DNA of 7,112 nucleotides from Bacillota bacterium (GCA_023443485.1 JAEZUH010000101.1:1-7112); one strand, 5' to 3'. Shown: positions 1 to 5,722, numbered from the stretch's first letter. Numbers and translations: made by a program. Notes: a model not told the origin generated them from the sequence alone.

Positions 1-28
1 CATGTCTTAATAGATAAAATTGGGGCAC
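1..28. other. Window edge, content undetermined
   Basis: These 28 bases precede the terminator hairpin. Plus-strand stops occur at 8-10 and 15-17, so this could be the tail of a gene ending just inside the window, but nothing identifies it. The third plus frame stays open to a TAG inside the hairpin stem, which is an unlikely gene end. Confidence 0.3.
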
Positions 29-59
29 AAAAAAACTAGGCAACGAGGCCTAGTTTTTT
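29..59 (-). terminator. Bidirectional intrinsic terminator downstream of the ferredoxin gene
   Basis: A perfect 7-bp stem, ACTAGGC (35-41) with GCCTAGT (48-54), encloses a 6-nt loop. It is flanked by an A-run (29-34) on one side and a T-run (55-59) on the other, so a U-tract follows the stem in both directions. On the minus strand it lies 8 nt past the ferredoxin stop. On the plus strand it would end whatever gene enters from the left edge. Confidence 0.85.
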
Positions 60-66
60 ATATAAG

Positions 67-246
67 TTATTCCTCAACGGAAATTGCACCAACAGGGCAG
101 ACATCAACTGCATCTTCGTCCGCGACACCGTTGATGGGTGTTGCTAGACCATCATCGTCAATCTTAATATCATCGGGATAGGTACCTGCGCAGGCTCCAC
201 AGCCGATGCATAAGCTTTTATCGATCTTAATCTTCTTTTTGGCCAT
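67..246 (-). CDS. fer: Small 4Fe-4S ferredoxin
   Basis: This is a 59-residue cytoplasmic electron carrier that I translated directly from the minus strand. Cys13, Cys16 and Cys19 form CxxCxxC (CIGCGAC), and Cys50-Pro51 supplies the fourth ligand, the pattern of a single [4Fe-4S] cluster ferredoxin as in Bacillus Fer. There is no second CxxCxxCxxxCP, so it is a one-cluster protein and not the clostridial 2[4Fe-4S] type. The body is very acidic (several Asp/Glu runs) with a basic N-terminus, typical of the family. The ATG at 246 is preceded by a strong AGGAGG at 8-nt spacing and a well-placed promoter. It is monocistronic: its own promoter upstream and a hairpin terminator 8 nt downstream. The redox partner cannot be told from this window. 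In B. subtilis fer sits on the same side of cmk, which supports the assignment. Confidence 0.93.
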   Translation of the reverse strand: MAKKKIKIDKSLCIGCGACAGTYPDDIKIDDDGLATPINGVADEDAVDVCPVGAISVEE

Positions 247-274
247 CGATATGTCCTCCTAATTGTATAGGAAG

Positions 275-303
275 ATTATAAAAATAAAATTATGACTTTG
301 CAA
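275..303 (-). promoter_or_regulatory. Sigma-A-type promoter of the ferredoxin gene
   Basis: On the minus strand TTGCAA (303-298) and TATAAT (280-275) are separated by exactly 17 nt. The predicted start is near 268, giving a leader of about 22 nt that contains the AGGAGG ribosome binding site (about 254-259). The rest of the 184-bp divergent gap (247-430) holds no ORF or RNA gene that I recognise. Confidence 0.75.
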
Positions 304-402
304 CAAATAGACCTTTATTTTTTGCCTTTATCTTTCTTCAAAGAACATTTTTGAGTGAAAAAGAGCAAATATATTAAAAAGGGTCTATAAATTATTCTTT
401 TA

Positions 403-418
403 TTTTAGTAAACTAAAA
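403..418. promoter_or_regulatory. Candidate operator palindrome upstream of the small membrane protein
   Basis: TTTTAGTAAACTAAAA is a perfect 7-bp inverted repeat around a central AA, ending 12 nt before the ATG at 431. It has no following T-tract, so it is not a terminator. Its position in the leader or start region of the membrane protein-cmk-der operon would suit a repressor site, but in AT-rich DNA it could be chance. I see no convincing -35/-10 pair for this operon: the best boxes are TTGAGT at 351-356 and TATTAA at 372-377, only 15 nt apart, and an isolated TATAAA at 386-391. Confidence 0.3.
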
Positions 419-430
419 GACATAAGGTTT

Positions 431-730
431 ATGGAAGAAACGAGAGTTGTAAAATATAAGAAATATCGCCAGTCATTAACAAAAGACAATTCTCCTGTTT
501 TAGAAACCACAAAATCAAACAAGAAAAAAGATAGCCCCGAAAAAGCTTTAAACACCACTTCTACTCTCCCCATCGATCAAGTTATTGACACCATTGAAGA
601 GGACAAGAAACAAGTGGCTTTTTTAAAGAAACGAACAAGAAAAAAGATTTTGATTATCTCGTCATTTTCTTTTGGCGCTTTGCTCATAGTTGCGGGACTT
701 GTATGGTTCGCCATTGTGGCGTTCCGTTAA
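431..730 (+). CDS. Small C-terminally anchored membrane protein, function unknown
   Basis: This 99-residue protein matches no family that I recognise. Residues 1-72 are strongly charged and Lys/Arg/Ser/Thr-rich, with low-complexity basic patches (residues 7-12, 30-34 and the stop-transfer-like KKRTRKK at 66-72). Residues 73-98 are one continuous hydrophobic segment, and the protein ends immediately after it at Arg99. By the positive-inside rule the long basic part should be cytoplasmic, with the C-terminus outside: a tail-anchored design. There is no signal peptide. The start is preceded only by a weak AAGG (424-427), so expression may be low. It lies 12 nt upstream of cmk on the same strand and is probably the first gene of that operon. 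In B. subtilis a protein with a charged N-terminus, one membrane span and an extracellular LysM domain (YpbE) is encoded between fer and cmk. This could be a stripped-down equivalent, but that is speculation. Confidence 0.6.
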   Translation: MEETRVVKYKKYRQSLTKDNSPVLETTKSNKKKDSPEKALNTTSTLPIDQVIDTIEEDKKQVAFLKKRTRKKILIISSFSFGALLIVAGLVWFAIVAFR

Positions 731-742
731 AAAGGGGATATT

Positions 743-1423
743 ATGACAAAAATAGCTGTAGCGATTGATGGTCCAGCCGCTGCTGGAAAATCGACAGTGG
801 CCAAAAAAGTTGCTGAAATCAAAGGTTTTACTTATATTGATACCGGTGCTATGTACCGTGCTTTTACTTGGTATTGCCTTGAAAAGGGTATTGACTGTCA
901 AGATGAAAAAGCTTGCGTAAGTTTAATTCCTGAAGTTCATATTGAACTCAAACCAAATCACATTGTTTTGTGCAATGGACAAGATGTATCAAATGAAATA
1001 CGCGAACCCCGAGTCTCTTCTCAAGTTTCCTATATTGCATCTTACAAAGATATAAGGCTAGCGTTAGTCGAATCACAAAGAAAAATGGCTGAAAAAGACT
1101 CAGTTATTATGGATGGAAGAGATATTGGAACTTATGTTCTTCCAAACGCGGAAGTGAAAATTTTCCAAATCGCAAGTGTTGAGACAAGAGCAGTCCGTCG
1201 ATATGAAGAAAATCTTGGCAAAGGCATCATATGTACCCTAGAAGAAATTGATGCTGATGTTCGCAAAAGAGATTATATTGATTCGCATCGCGAGTTTGCT
1301 CCTTTAAAAGCCGCTCCTGATGCAGTTTTACTAGATACTTCTTACATGACAGTCGATGAAGTCGTTCAAACTGTTCTCGATATCATCGATGAAAAAATGA
1401 AAGAGCAAGAAAACCATGCTTAA
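743..1423 (+). CDS. cmk: (d)CMP kinase (cytidylate kinase)
   Basis: Cytidylate kinase transfers phosphate from ATP to CMP or dCMP, feeding CTP and dCTP synthesis in the cytosol. At 226 residues it has the usual family length. Visible hallmarks are the P-loop GPAAAGKST at residues 10-18, the NMP-binding YIDTGAMYR (31-39), DGRDIGT (124-130), and the late RDYIDSHREFAPLKAAPDA segment typical of bacterial Cmk. The ATG at 743 follows AAAGGGG (731-737) at good spacing and sits 12 nt after the membrane protein gene. The 3' end overlaps der by 8 nt (ATGCTTAA holds both the der start and the cmk stop), so der is probably translationally coupled. In Bacillus and E. coli cmk is commonly followed by an S1-like gene (ypfD/rpsA); here that gene is absent and der comes directly. 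Confidence 0.97.
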   Translation: MTKIAVAIDGPAAAGKSTVAKKVAEIKGFTYIDTGAMYRAFTWYCLEKGIDCQDEKACVSLIPEVHIELKPNHIVLCNGQDVSNEIREPRVSSQVSYIASYKDIRLALVESQRKMAEKDSVIMDGRDIGTYVLPNAEVKIFQIASVETRAVRRYEENLGKGIICTLEEIDADVRKRDYIDSHREFAPLKAAPDAVLLDTSYMTVDEVVQTVLDIIDEKMKEQENHA

Positions 1424-2723
1424 TGGCATTGTTGCGATTGTTGGATCACCAAATGTTGGCAAATCAACAATTTTTAATCGTATCATTGGCGAAAGACACG
1501 CTATTGTTGATGACGAAGCTGGCATCACTCGCGACCGCCTCTATGGGAAATGTGAGTGGCTAGGCCATTCTTTTTCCGTCATCGATACTGGTGGAATAGA
1601 AGTTGAAAACCGTCCGTTTCAAGAACAAATTCGTATCCAAACTCAAATTGCAATCGATGAGGCTGATGTCATTGTGTTTGTCACTGATAGTCATCTTGGT
1701 CTAACCTCAGATGATCGACTGGTGGCAAAGATGCTTTATAAAGTTAAAAAACCAGTCATTCTTGTCGTTAACAAAATTGATGAAGGAATTCATATTTCTG
1801 ACACCCAAGAATTTTATGCTCTTGGACTTGGAGAGCCGATTGCGGTCAGTGGCTCTCATGGAATTGGAATTGGGGATCTTTTACAAAAAATTGTTAACTT
1901 TTTGCCAGAAAAACAATACGAACTTCAAGCTGATCAAATCACTTTTTGTCTTGTTGGACGTCCCAATGTTGGGAAATCTTCCATTGTCAACTGCCTATTA
2001 AATGAAGAAAGAGTCATTGTTAGTGATATTTCTGGAACAACCAGAGATTCAATCGATACACCTTTCAAAAAAGATGATAAAAACTATGTGGTAATCGATA
2101 CAGCAGGATTAAAAAAACGGGGTAAAATTTATGAAGCCATTGATAAGTATTCTGCGATTCGAGCTCTAAAAGCTATTGAAAGAAGCGAAATTGTACTTCT
2201 TGTTGTTGATGGTCATCAGGGCATTATTGATCAAGATAAACATGTTATTGAATATGCTACTGAATTACATAAAGCCATTATTATTGTTGTAAATAAGTGG
2301 GATATTGTTGATAAAGAGACCAACACCATGAGCGAATTTACAAAAATCATTCGCAATGAATATAAATTCCTTGATTATGCGCCAATTTGTTTTGTCTCCG
2401 CATTGAAAAAACAAAGAATCGAAACCATTTTTAAAGCACTAGATTTAGTCCATAACGCCTACTACACTAGGGTTAAAACGAGTATATTAAATGATGTAAT
2501 TCAAGACGCTCAGTTGATGAATCAACCCCCCGATTTTAATGGTGGCAGATTGAAAATCTACTATGCTTCACAAGTCTCTGCCGCTCCGCCTACATTTGTC
2601 TTGTTTGTCAATAATACAAACTTCATGCATTTTAGCTATCAAAGATATATTGAGAATCGTTTACGTGATACTTTTTCATTTGAAGGAACCCCAATAAACA
2701 TTTTGCTGAGAAATAAAAAGTAA
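1416..2723 (+). CDS. der: Ribosome-assembly GTPase Der (EngA)
   Basis: Der is an essential double-GTPase that binds the 50S precursor and assists its late maturation. The 435-residue length matches the family (B. subtilis EngA is about 436). The first G domain shows G1 GSPNVGKS (10-17), G3 DTGG (57-60) and G4 NKID (119-122). The second shows G1 GRPNVGKS (181-188), G3 DTAG (228-231) and G4 NKWD (293-296). The remaining ~90 C-terminal residues (GGRLKIYYASQVSAAPPTFVLFVN and onward) are the KH-like RNA-binding domain, so all three domains are intact. The start overlaps the cmk stop; only a weak purine-rich GAAAGAG lies upstream, so coupling to cmk likely supplies ribosomes. In Bacillus gpsA lies between this gene and the HU gene; here only a terminator and a promoter do. 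Confidence 0.98.
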   Translation: MLNGIVAIVGSPNVGKSTIFNRIIGERHAIVDDEAGITRDRLYGKCEWLGHSFSVIDTGGIEVENRPFQEQIRIQTQIAIDEADVIVFVTDSHLGLTSDDRLVAKMLYKVKKPVILVVNKIDEGIHISDTQEFYALGLGEPIAVSGSHGIGIGDLLQKIVNFLPEKQYELQADQITFCLVGRPNVGKSSIVNCLLNEERVIVSDISGTTRDSIDTPFKKDDKNYVVIDTAGLKKRGKIYEAIDKYSAIRALKAIERSEIVLLVVDGHQGIIDQDKHVIEYATELHKAIIIVVNKWDIVDKETNTMSEFTKIIRNEYKFLDYAPICFVSALKKQRIETIFKALDLVHNAYYTRVKTSILNDVIQDAQLMNQPPDFNGGRLKIYYASQVSAAPPTFVLFVNNTNFMHFSYQRYIENRLRDTFSFEGTPINILLRNKK

Positions 2724-2742
2724 GCCCTTAAGCGTACTTTTT
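2715..2742 (+). terminator. Weak intrinsic terminator overlapping the der stop codon
   Basis: AAAAAGTAAGC (2715-2725) pairs with GCGTACTTTTT (2732-2742) with one A-G mismatch around a 6-nt loop, followed by a U-rich stretch to about 2752. The TAA of der (2721-2723) is inside the 5' arm. The stem is AT-rich, so efficiency may be moderate. Its T-run also forms the start of the -35 box of the HU promoter. Confidence 0.5.
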
Positions 2743-2770
2743 GTTTATTTTTGCTTAGTTGTGTTAAAAT
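2741..2770 (+). promoter_or_regulatory. Extended -10 promoter of the HU gene
   Basis: TTGTTT (2741-2746) and TAAAAT (2765-2770) are 18 nt apart. A TG at 2762-2763, one base before the -10 hexamer, makes an extended -10 element. The predicted start is near 2777, so the leader is short and carries AGAGGAG (2779-2785), 8 nt before the HU ATG. Confidence 0.65.
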
Positions 2771-2793
2771 GAAATCCTAGAGGAGATAATTAT

Positions 2794-3078
2794 ATGAAGA
2801 AACTCAACAAACGCGACCTAGTTGAAATCGTTGCCGAAAAAGCACATCTTTCAAAAAAAGATGCTCAAGCGGCAATTGACCTTTCTTTCAAACTGGTAGA
2901 AAAAGCCGTACTTAAAGGCGAAGAAGTCAATATCTCTAATTTCGGTGTTTTCTCCCCAAAAACCCGTAAAAGTAGAGAAGGTACACACCCAAAGAAACAC
3001 AGCCGAATTGTGATTGCTGAATCCAAGACTGTTGTGTTCCGCCCCTCGAAGAGTTTAAAAGCCAAACTTAACAAATAA
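2794..3078 (+). CDS. hup: HU-family histone-like DNA-binding protein
   Basis: HU dimers bend and compact chromosomal DNA. The protein is 94 residues, close to the usual 90-92. It shows the family N-terminal helices (NKRDLVEIVAEKAHLSKKDAQAAI, residues 5-28), the turn NISNFGVFSP (46-55), and the C-terminal FRPSKSLKAKLN (82-93). The beta-arm is atypical: the common RxGRNPxTGExI is replaced by KSREGTHPKKHSRIVI (59-74). The DNA-intercalating proline is kept (Pro66), but the TGE turn is changed to a more basic KKHS. The start is supported by AGAGGAG 8 nt upstream and a good promoter. The gene is flanked by terminators on both sides and so is probably transcribed alone at a high level. IHF is less likely in this lineage. 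Confidence 0.93.
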   Translation: MKKLNKRDLVEIVAEKAHLSKKDAQAAIDLSFKLVEKAVLKGEEVNISNFGVFSPKTRKSREGTHPKKHSRIVIAESKTVVFRPSKSLKAKLNK

Positions 3079-3099
3079 GATAAGTTTTTTGGAAAGAAT

Positions 3100-3124
3100 G
3101 AGACAACTCGTTGTCTCTTTTTTT
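3100..3124 (+). terminator. Intrinsic terminator of the HU gene
   Basis: A perfect 7-bp stem, GAGACAA (3100-3106) and TTGTCTC (3111-3117), encloses a CTCG loop and is followed by seven T residues (3118-3124). It lies 21 nt after the HU stop. The 3' arm doubles as the -35 box of the next gene. Confidence 0.9.
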
Positions 3125-3139
3125 CTGCCTTCTTATAAT
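3111..3139 (+). promoter_or_regulatory. Sigma-A-type promoter of cca, predicted leaderless
   Basis: TTGTCT (3111-3116) and a consensus TATAAT (3134-3139) are separated by 17 nt. Counting 7 nt past the -10 box, the expected +1 is A3146, which is the A of the ATG that best starts the CCA reading frame. No SD sequence lies before that ATG. The -35 box lies within the 3' arm of the preceding terminator. Confidence 0.7.
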
Positions 3140-3145
3140 GAATAT

Positions 3146-3835
3146 ATGAACAATCAGCTTTTTTCTTTTCAAAGACTTCATGAAATTTTTGTTCACCATG
3201 GTTTTGCTCTCTATGTTGTGGGAGGGACAGTTCGAGATTTTTTGCTTTCGCTTTCTCTTTCAGACTTAGATGTCGTCACTGATGCCACGCCGGAAGAGAT
3301 GAAAACTTTTATTGAATGTTATGACTGCGATTTTACCTTCGCAAAATATGGTTCAATAAAGATTAAATTTGAAGGTTATTTTTTTGATATTACTACCCTT
3401 CGAAAAGAGAAAAAATATAAAGATTCTCGGCATCCAAACAAAATCGTTTTTGTAAAATCTTTGAAACACGATTACAAACGACGAGATTTTACGATTAACG
3501 CTATGTACATGGATGAACATTTTCGTGTGATTGATTATTGCAATGGCATGAAAGACATCAACGCAGGAATTATTAAAGCAATTGGGAACCCCTCCTCACG
3601 CATCAAAGAAGATCCTCTTAGAATCATTCGAGCGTTGCGATTCGCCATTAATTTTGATTTTACGATTGAAAAACATTTAGATCGTGCTATTCGACAAAAT
3701 ATCAAACTGCTTTCAAAGATTAACCAAAGCAAAATAAAACAGGATTTACTCAAAATCAAAAGTGATAAAAAAGAAAGAATTGAGAAAATTTTTAAGGATT
3801 ATGATATTTATCATTTGTTAGATATGATAGAGTAA
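3146..3835 (+). CDS. cca: Class II CCA/poly(A)-type tRNA nucleotidyltransferase, C-terminally short
   Basis: The family adds or repairs the CCA end of tRNAs. From the ATG at 3146 the protein is 229 residues. Motif A is complete: VVGGTVRDFLL (GG at 26-27, R30, D31) and catalytic DLD (40-42). The DITTLRKEKKYKDSRHP stretch (81-97), motif B RRDFTINAM (112-120) and EDPLRIIRALRFA (155-167, the EDxxR nucleotide-selecting motif) follow. The usual neck motif near ISPERI is weak here (INQSKI, 192-197, no ER). Bacillus CCA enzymes are near 400 residues, so most of the body and tail, which grip the tRNA, is missing. Downstream frames contain dnaD, so this is not a simple frameshift. An ATG at 3089 would add 19 residues, but that part lies in the HU terminator and upstream of the promoter; I reject it. 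It may be a reduced enzyme or a decaying gene. Active-site motifs are intact, which argues for function. Confidence 0.85.
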   Translation: MNNQLFSFQRLHEIFVHHGFALYVVGGTVRDFLLSLSLSDLDVVTDATPEEMKTFIECYDCDFTFAKYGSIKIKFEGYFFDITTLRKEKKYKDSRHPNKIVFVKSLKHDYKRRDFTINAMYMDEHFRVIDYCNGMKDINAGIIKAIGNPSSRIKEDPLRIIRALRFAINFDFTIEKHLDRAIRQNIKLLSKINQSKIKQDLLKIKSDKKERIEKIFKDYDIYHLLDMIE

Positions 3836-3851
3836 GTGCACAAAAGCAAAT

Positions 3852-4502
3852 ATGGTATCTGAAGCTATTGATTTCCGTTTCCTCCTTATGGAGAACTATA
3901 AAAAATTAAAAATCAACGAAAAAGAGTTGGTTACTCTTTTCATGATTGACCATTTTATTAGCTTAGGAAATCCATTTGTCACTGCTGATCTGCTCTCTTT
4001 GAAAATGTCTCTTGATGTTAAAGAAATTGACAAAACTCTCGTTTCTTTATTAACTAGGGGATTTATTGAATATATCGCTCAAGGAAAAAAGACAATTACG
4101 ACTCTCAATCCATTGAAAGCCAAACTATATCGTGAATTTCAAATATCTTTAACCAAAGAAGATGAAGTAAAAGCTTCAAAAGAAGTTGAAACCGAGCTCA
4201 ACAACATTTTTGAAGAGTTCAGTAAAATGTTAGGTCGCTCTTTAGCTCCTGTTGAAATATCAAAAATTCGCGAATGGGTTTCCTATGGTTATTCGGACGA
4301 ACTAATCATTAATGCCCTCAAAGAAGCTTTAAATAAAGGCAAAAAATCGCTTCGCTCAGTTGATAAAATTCTTCTTGTTTGGTCTTCCAGAGACGATAGA
4401 GAGAACGAAGGCGTCTCTTTGAAAAGCGAAGAATGGAATAAATCTCTTGAGGAGACAATACGTATTGCCAAGACTCCTTGGATAGATAAAAACGATGACT
4501 AA
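3852..4502 (+). CDS. dnaD: DnaD-like replication initiation / primosome protein
   Basis: DnaD in Bacilli helps remodel the origin and load the replicative helicase with DnaB and DnaI, and also acts in PriA-dependent restart. The 216 residues are near the usual length (~230). Residues 1-105 fit the DnaD N-terminal winged helix (IDFRFLLMENYKKL, then VTADLLSLKMSLDVKEIDKTLVSLLTRGFIEY). The C-terminal DnaB_2 domain starts near MLGRSLAPVE (126 onward) and has the signature YGYSDELIINALKEALNKGKKSLRSVDKILLVW (145 onward). The start is the first ATG, 16 nt after cca; no clear SD is present, and ATG at residue 13 is an alternative. The gene overlaps nth by 8 nt. dnaD-nth is also a neighbour pair in B. 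subtilis. Confidence 0.92.
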   Translation: MVSEAIDFRFLLMENYKKLKINEKELVTLFMIDHFISLGNPFVTADLLSLKMSLDVKEIDKTLVSLLTRGFIEYIAQGKKTITTLNPLKAKLYREFQISLTKEDEVKASKEVETELNNIFEEFSKMLGRSLAPVEISKIREWVSYGYSDELIINALKEALNKGKKSLRSVDKILLVWSSRDDRENEGVSLKSEEWNKSLEETIRIAKTPWIDKNDD

Positions 4503-5118
4503 GAAACAATATCGTCTGTTGGAAGACTATTTGAATAGTCTTTTTCCTAATGCCGGTTGTGAACTTATTCACGATAAGGATTACGAATTTGTCATCGAAG
4601 TAATGCTGTCTGCTCAATCGACAGATATTGCGGTTAATCTTGTCTCAAACAAACTCTTTAAAAAATATCCAACCCTAATATCTCTCGCTCAAGCAGATAT
4701 ATCGGAGGTTGAAAAAATTCTTTACCCTCTTGGGCTTCACAAAAGCAAAGCTAAAAATGCTATCGGAATCGCCCAAAAACTTATCGGGCAATTCAACGGA
4801 GAAATTCCTTCAGATAAAGAACTGTTACAAGAATTACCTGGTGTAGGAAACAAAACTGCTGGAGTCATACGAGCTGAAGTTTTTCATATCCCTGATTTGC
4901 CTGTCGATACCCATATTTTGAGAATTTGCCGGCGACTCGGAATATCAAAAGCTTCAGACACACCTCTAAATGTTGAGCTGAAATTAAAAAAAGCAATTGA
5001 TCAGTCACGATGGATATTAACTCATCACCAACTCATACATTTCGGCCGTTATTTTTGCACAGCAAGAAAACCAAATTGTGAAAATTGCCAATTAAATACT
5101 TTTTGTAAAATGAAGTAA
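4495..5118 (+). CDS. nth: Endonuclease III (DNA glycosylase/AP lyase)
   Basis: Endonuclease III removes oxidised pyrimidines and cleaves the abasic site in base excision repair. It has 207 residues, the usual length. It shows LSAQSTD (38-44), the helix-hairpin-helix ELPGVGNKTAGV (113-124) with catalytic Lys120, and VDTHILR (137-143) with catalytic Asp138; both residues carry the same numbers as in E. coli Nth. The C-terminal iron-sulfur loop is perfect: Cys188-x6-Cys195-x2-Cys198-x5-Cys204. The ATG lies inside the end of dnaD (ATGACTAA), with no strong SD, so translation is probably coupled to dnaD. It converges on recU: only 7 nt separate the two stop codons, and I see no good terminator between them. 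Confidence 0.98.
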   Translation: MTKKQYRLLEDYLNSLFPNAGCELIHDKDYEFVIEVMLSAQSTDIAVNLVSNKLFKKYPTLISLAQADISEVEKILYPLGLHKSKAKNAIGIAQKLIGQFNGEIPSDKELLQELPGVGNKTAGVIRAEVFHIPDLPVDTHILRICRRLGISKASDTPLNVELKLKKAIDQSRWILTHHQLIHFGRYFCTARKPNCENCQLNTFCKMK

Positions 5119-5125
5119 ACAAAAA

Positions 5126-5722
5126 CTATTTTGCAAAATATTTTTCTTCGATAGCGGAAAGATAATCTAGACGAGGATTGAAGTCTCTTTTTATCAATAA
5201 TCCATTTTGACAAACAGTAGTGAAGGGAATCGATTTTCTCTCTTCCTTTTCATAAAAATTAATCACATAAGAGGCATCTAGTAAGTACACCTTATCGTGG
5301 TAGGCGAACTCGATAATAAAAAAAGCAATCCCACCGAATTTTAAAACATTCTTTAAGTGATCTATTTGATGAGAAGTAATGTTTGAAAGAGGAAAACTGC
5401 TCTTATTTTTAGTACTCTTGGCTTCAAAATCGATATATCTTCCTTTGTACACTCCGTTATAATCGGTGGTTGATTGCTTTTCGAAAAAGGCATCAACAAT
5501 TTTTGCTCTTTTAGAATAATCTACTTTCACAACCCGAATTGGAGTGGGTCGCTTGGTAATTAGCAAGACGCCACTTCTCAAATAATAATCATTTGATAGG
5601 TTAATATCCTCTTCCAGGCTCATCCCTCGATTGGCAGAGGAAAATGAAATCTCTTGGGCGCTTTTTTTCTTCGCTTTTGAATTGCATTCATATTTCTCTC
5701 CGTTTGGGTATTTTATCATCAT
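5126..5722 (-). CDS. recU: Holliday junction resolvase RecU
   Basis: RecU cleaves four-way recombination junctions and modulates RecA in low-G+C Gram-positives. The protein is 198 residues (B. subtilis about 206). Family signatures are NRGMSLEEDINLSNDYYL (31-48), KRPTPIRVVKVDY (57-69) and the nuclease core TTDYNGVYKGRYIDFEAKSTKNK (85-107), with likely metal-binding Glu38, Asp87, Glu100 and Lys102; HQIDHL and YLLDA follow. The N-terminus is basic and shorter than in Bacillus. The start ATG overlaps the TGA of the upstream exonuclease gene (ATGA), which implies translational coupling; a second ATG follows at once and could be the real start. The stop is TAG. In B. subtilis recU pairs with ponA (PBP1) downstream; here ponA is absent and the partner is an exonuclease. 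Confidence 0.97.
   Translation of the reverse strand: MMIKYPNGEKYECNSKAKKKSAQEISFSSANRGMSLEEDINLSNDYYLRSGVLLITKRPTPIRVVKVDYSKRAKIVDAFFEKQSTTDYNGVYKGRYIDFEAKSTKNKSSFPLSNITSHQIDHLKNVLKFGGIAFFIIEFAYHDKVYLLDASYVINFYEKEERKSIPFTTVCQNGLLIKRDFNPRLDYLSAIEEKYFAK
5127..5140. repeat. 14-bp perfect palindrome at the recU 3' end
   Basis: TATTTTGCAAAATA reads the same on both strands. A near copy, TTTTGTAAAAT, lies at 5101-5111 inside the end of nth, so the two sit 28 nt apart on either side of the convergent stop codons. There is no T-tract with a GC stem, so I do not call it a terminator. It may simply reflect coding and AT bias. Confidence 0.35.

Noticed and set aside
662..901. 79-codon minus-strand ORF across the membrane protein/cmk junction
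   Set aside because: It is antisense to cmk and the membrane protein gene, with no recognisable motif or SD; a shadow frame.
1711..2001. 96-codon plus-strand ORF inside der
   Set aside because: It is out of frame within an intact Der G-domain region; a shadow of conserved coding sequence.
3089..3145. N-terminal extension of the CCA enzyme from an ATG at 3089
   Set aside because: The stretch contains the HU terminator and the cca promoter, has no SD, and its residues (hydrophobic, Ser/Phe-rich) do not resemble the family N-terminus; ATG 3146 fits family alignment.
3481..3670. Repeated 12-mer GATTTTACGATT within cca
   Set aside because: Two isolated copies in coding sequence for different residues contexts (RDFTIN and FDFTIE); explained by shared Asp-Phe-Thr-Ile codons.
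4318..4617. 99-codon minus-strand ORF across dnaD/nth
   Set aside because: It is antisense to two confidently identified genes and has no family resemblance.
5104..5134. Hairpin between the nth and recU ends as a bidirectional terminator
   Set aside because: The possible 8-bp stem is A-U rich with a G-U pair and a ~15-nt loop and lacks a proper U-tract; too weak to call.
5719..5722. Possible UGA-as-tryptophan code (Mollicutes-like)
   Set aside because: The exonuclease ends at TGA exactly overlapping the recU ATG, and Trp codons in the genes are TGG, so UGA is a stop.
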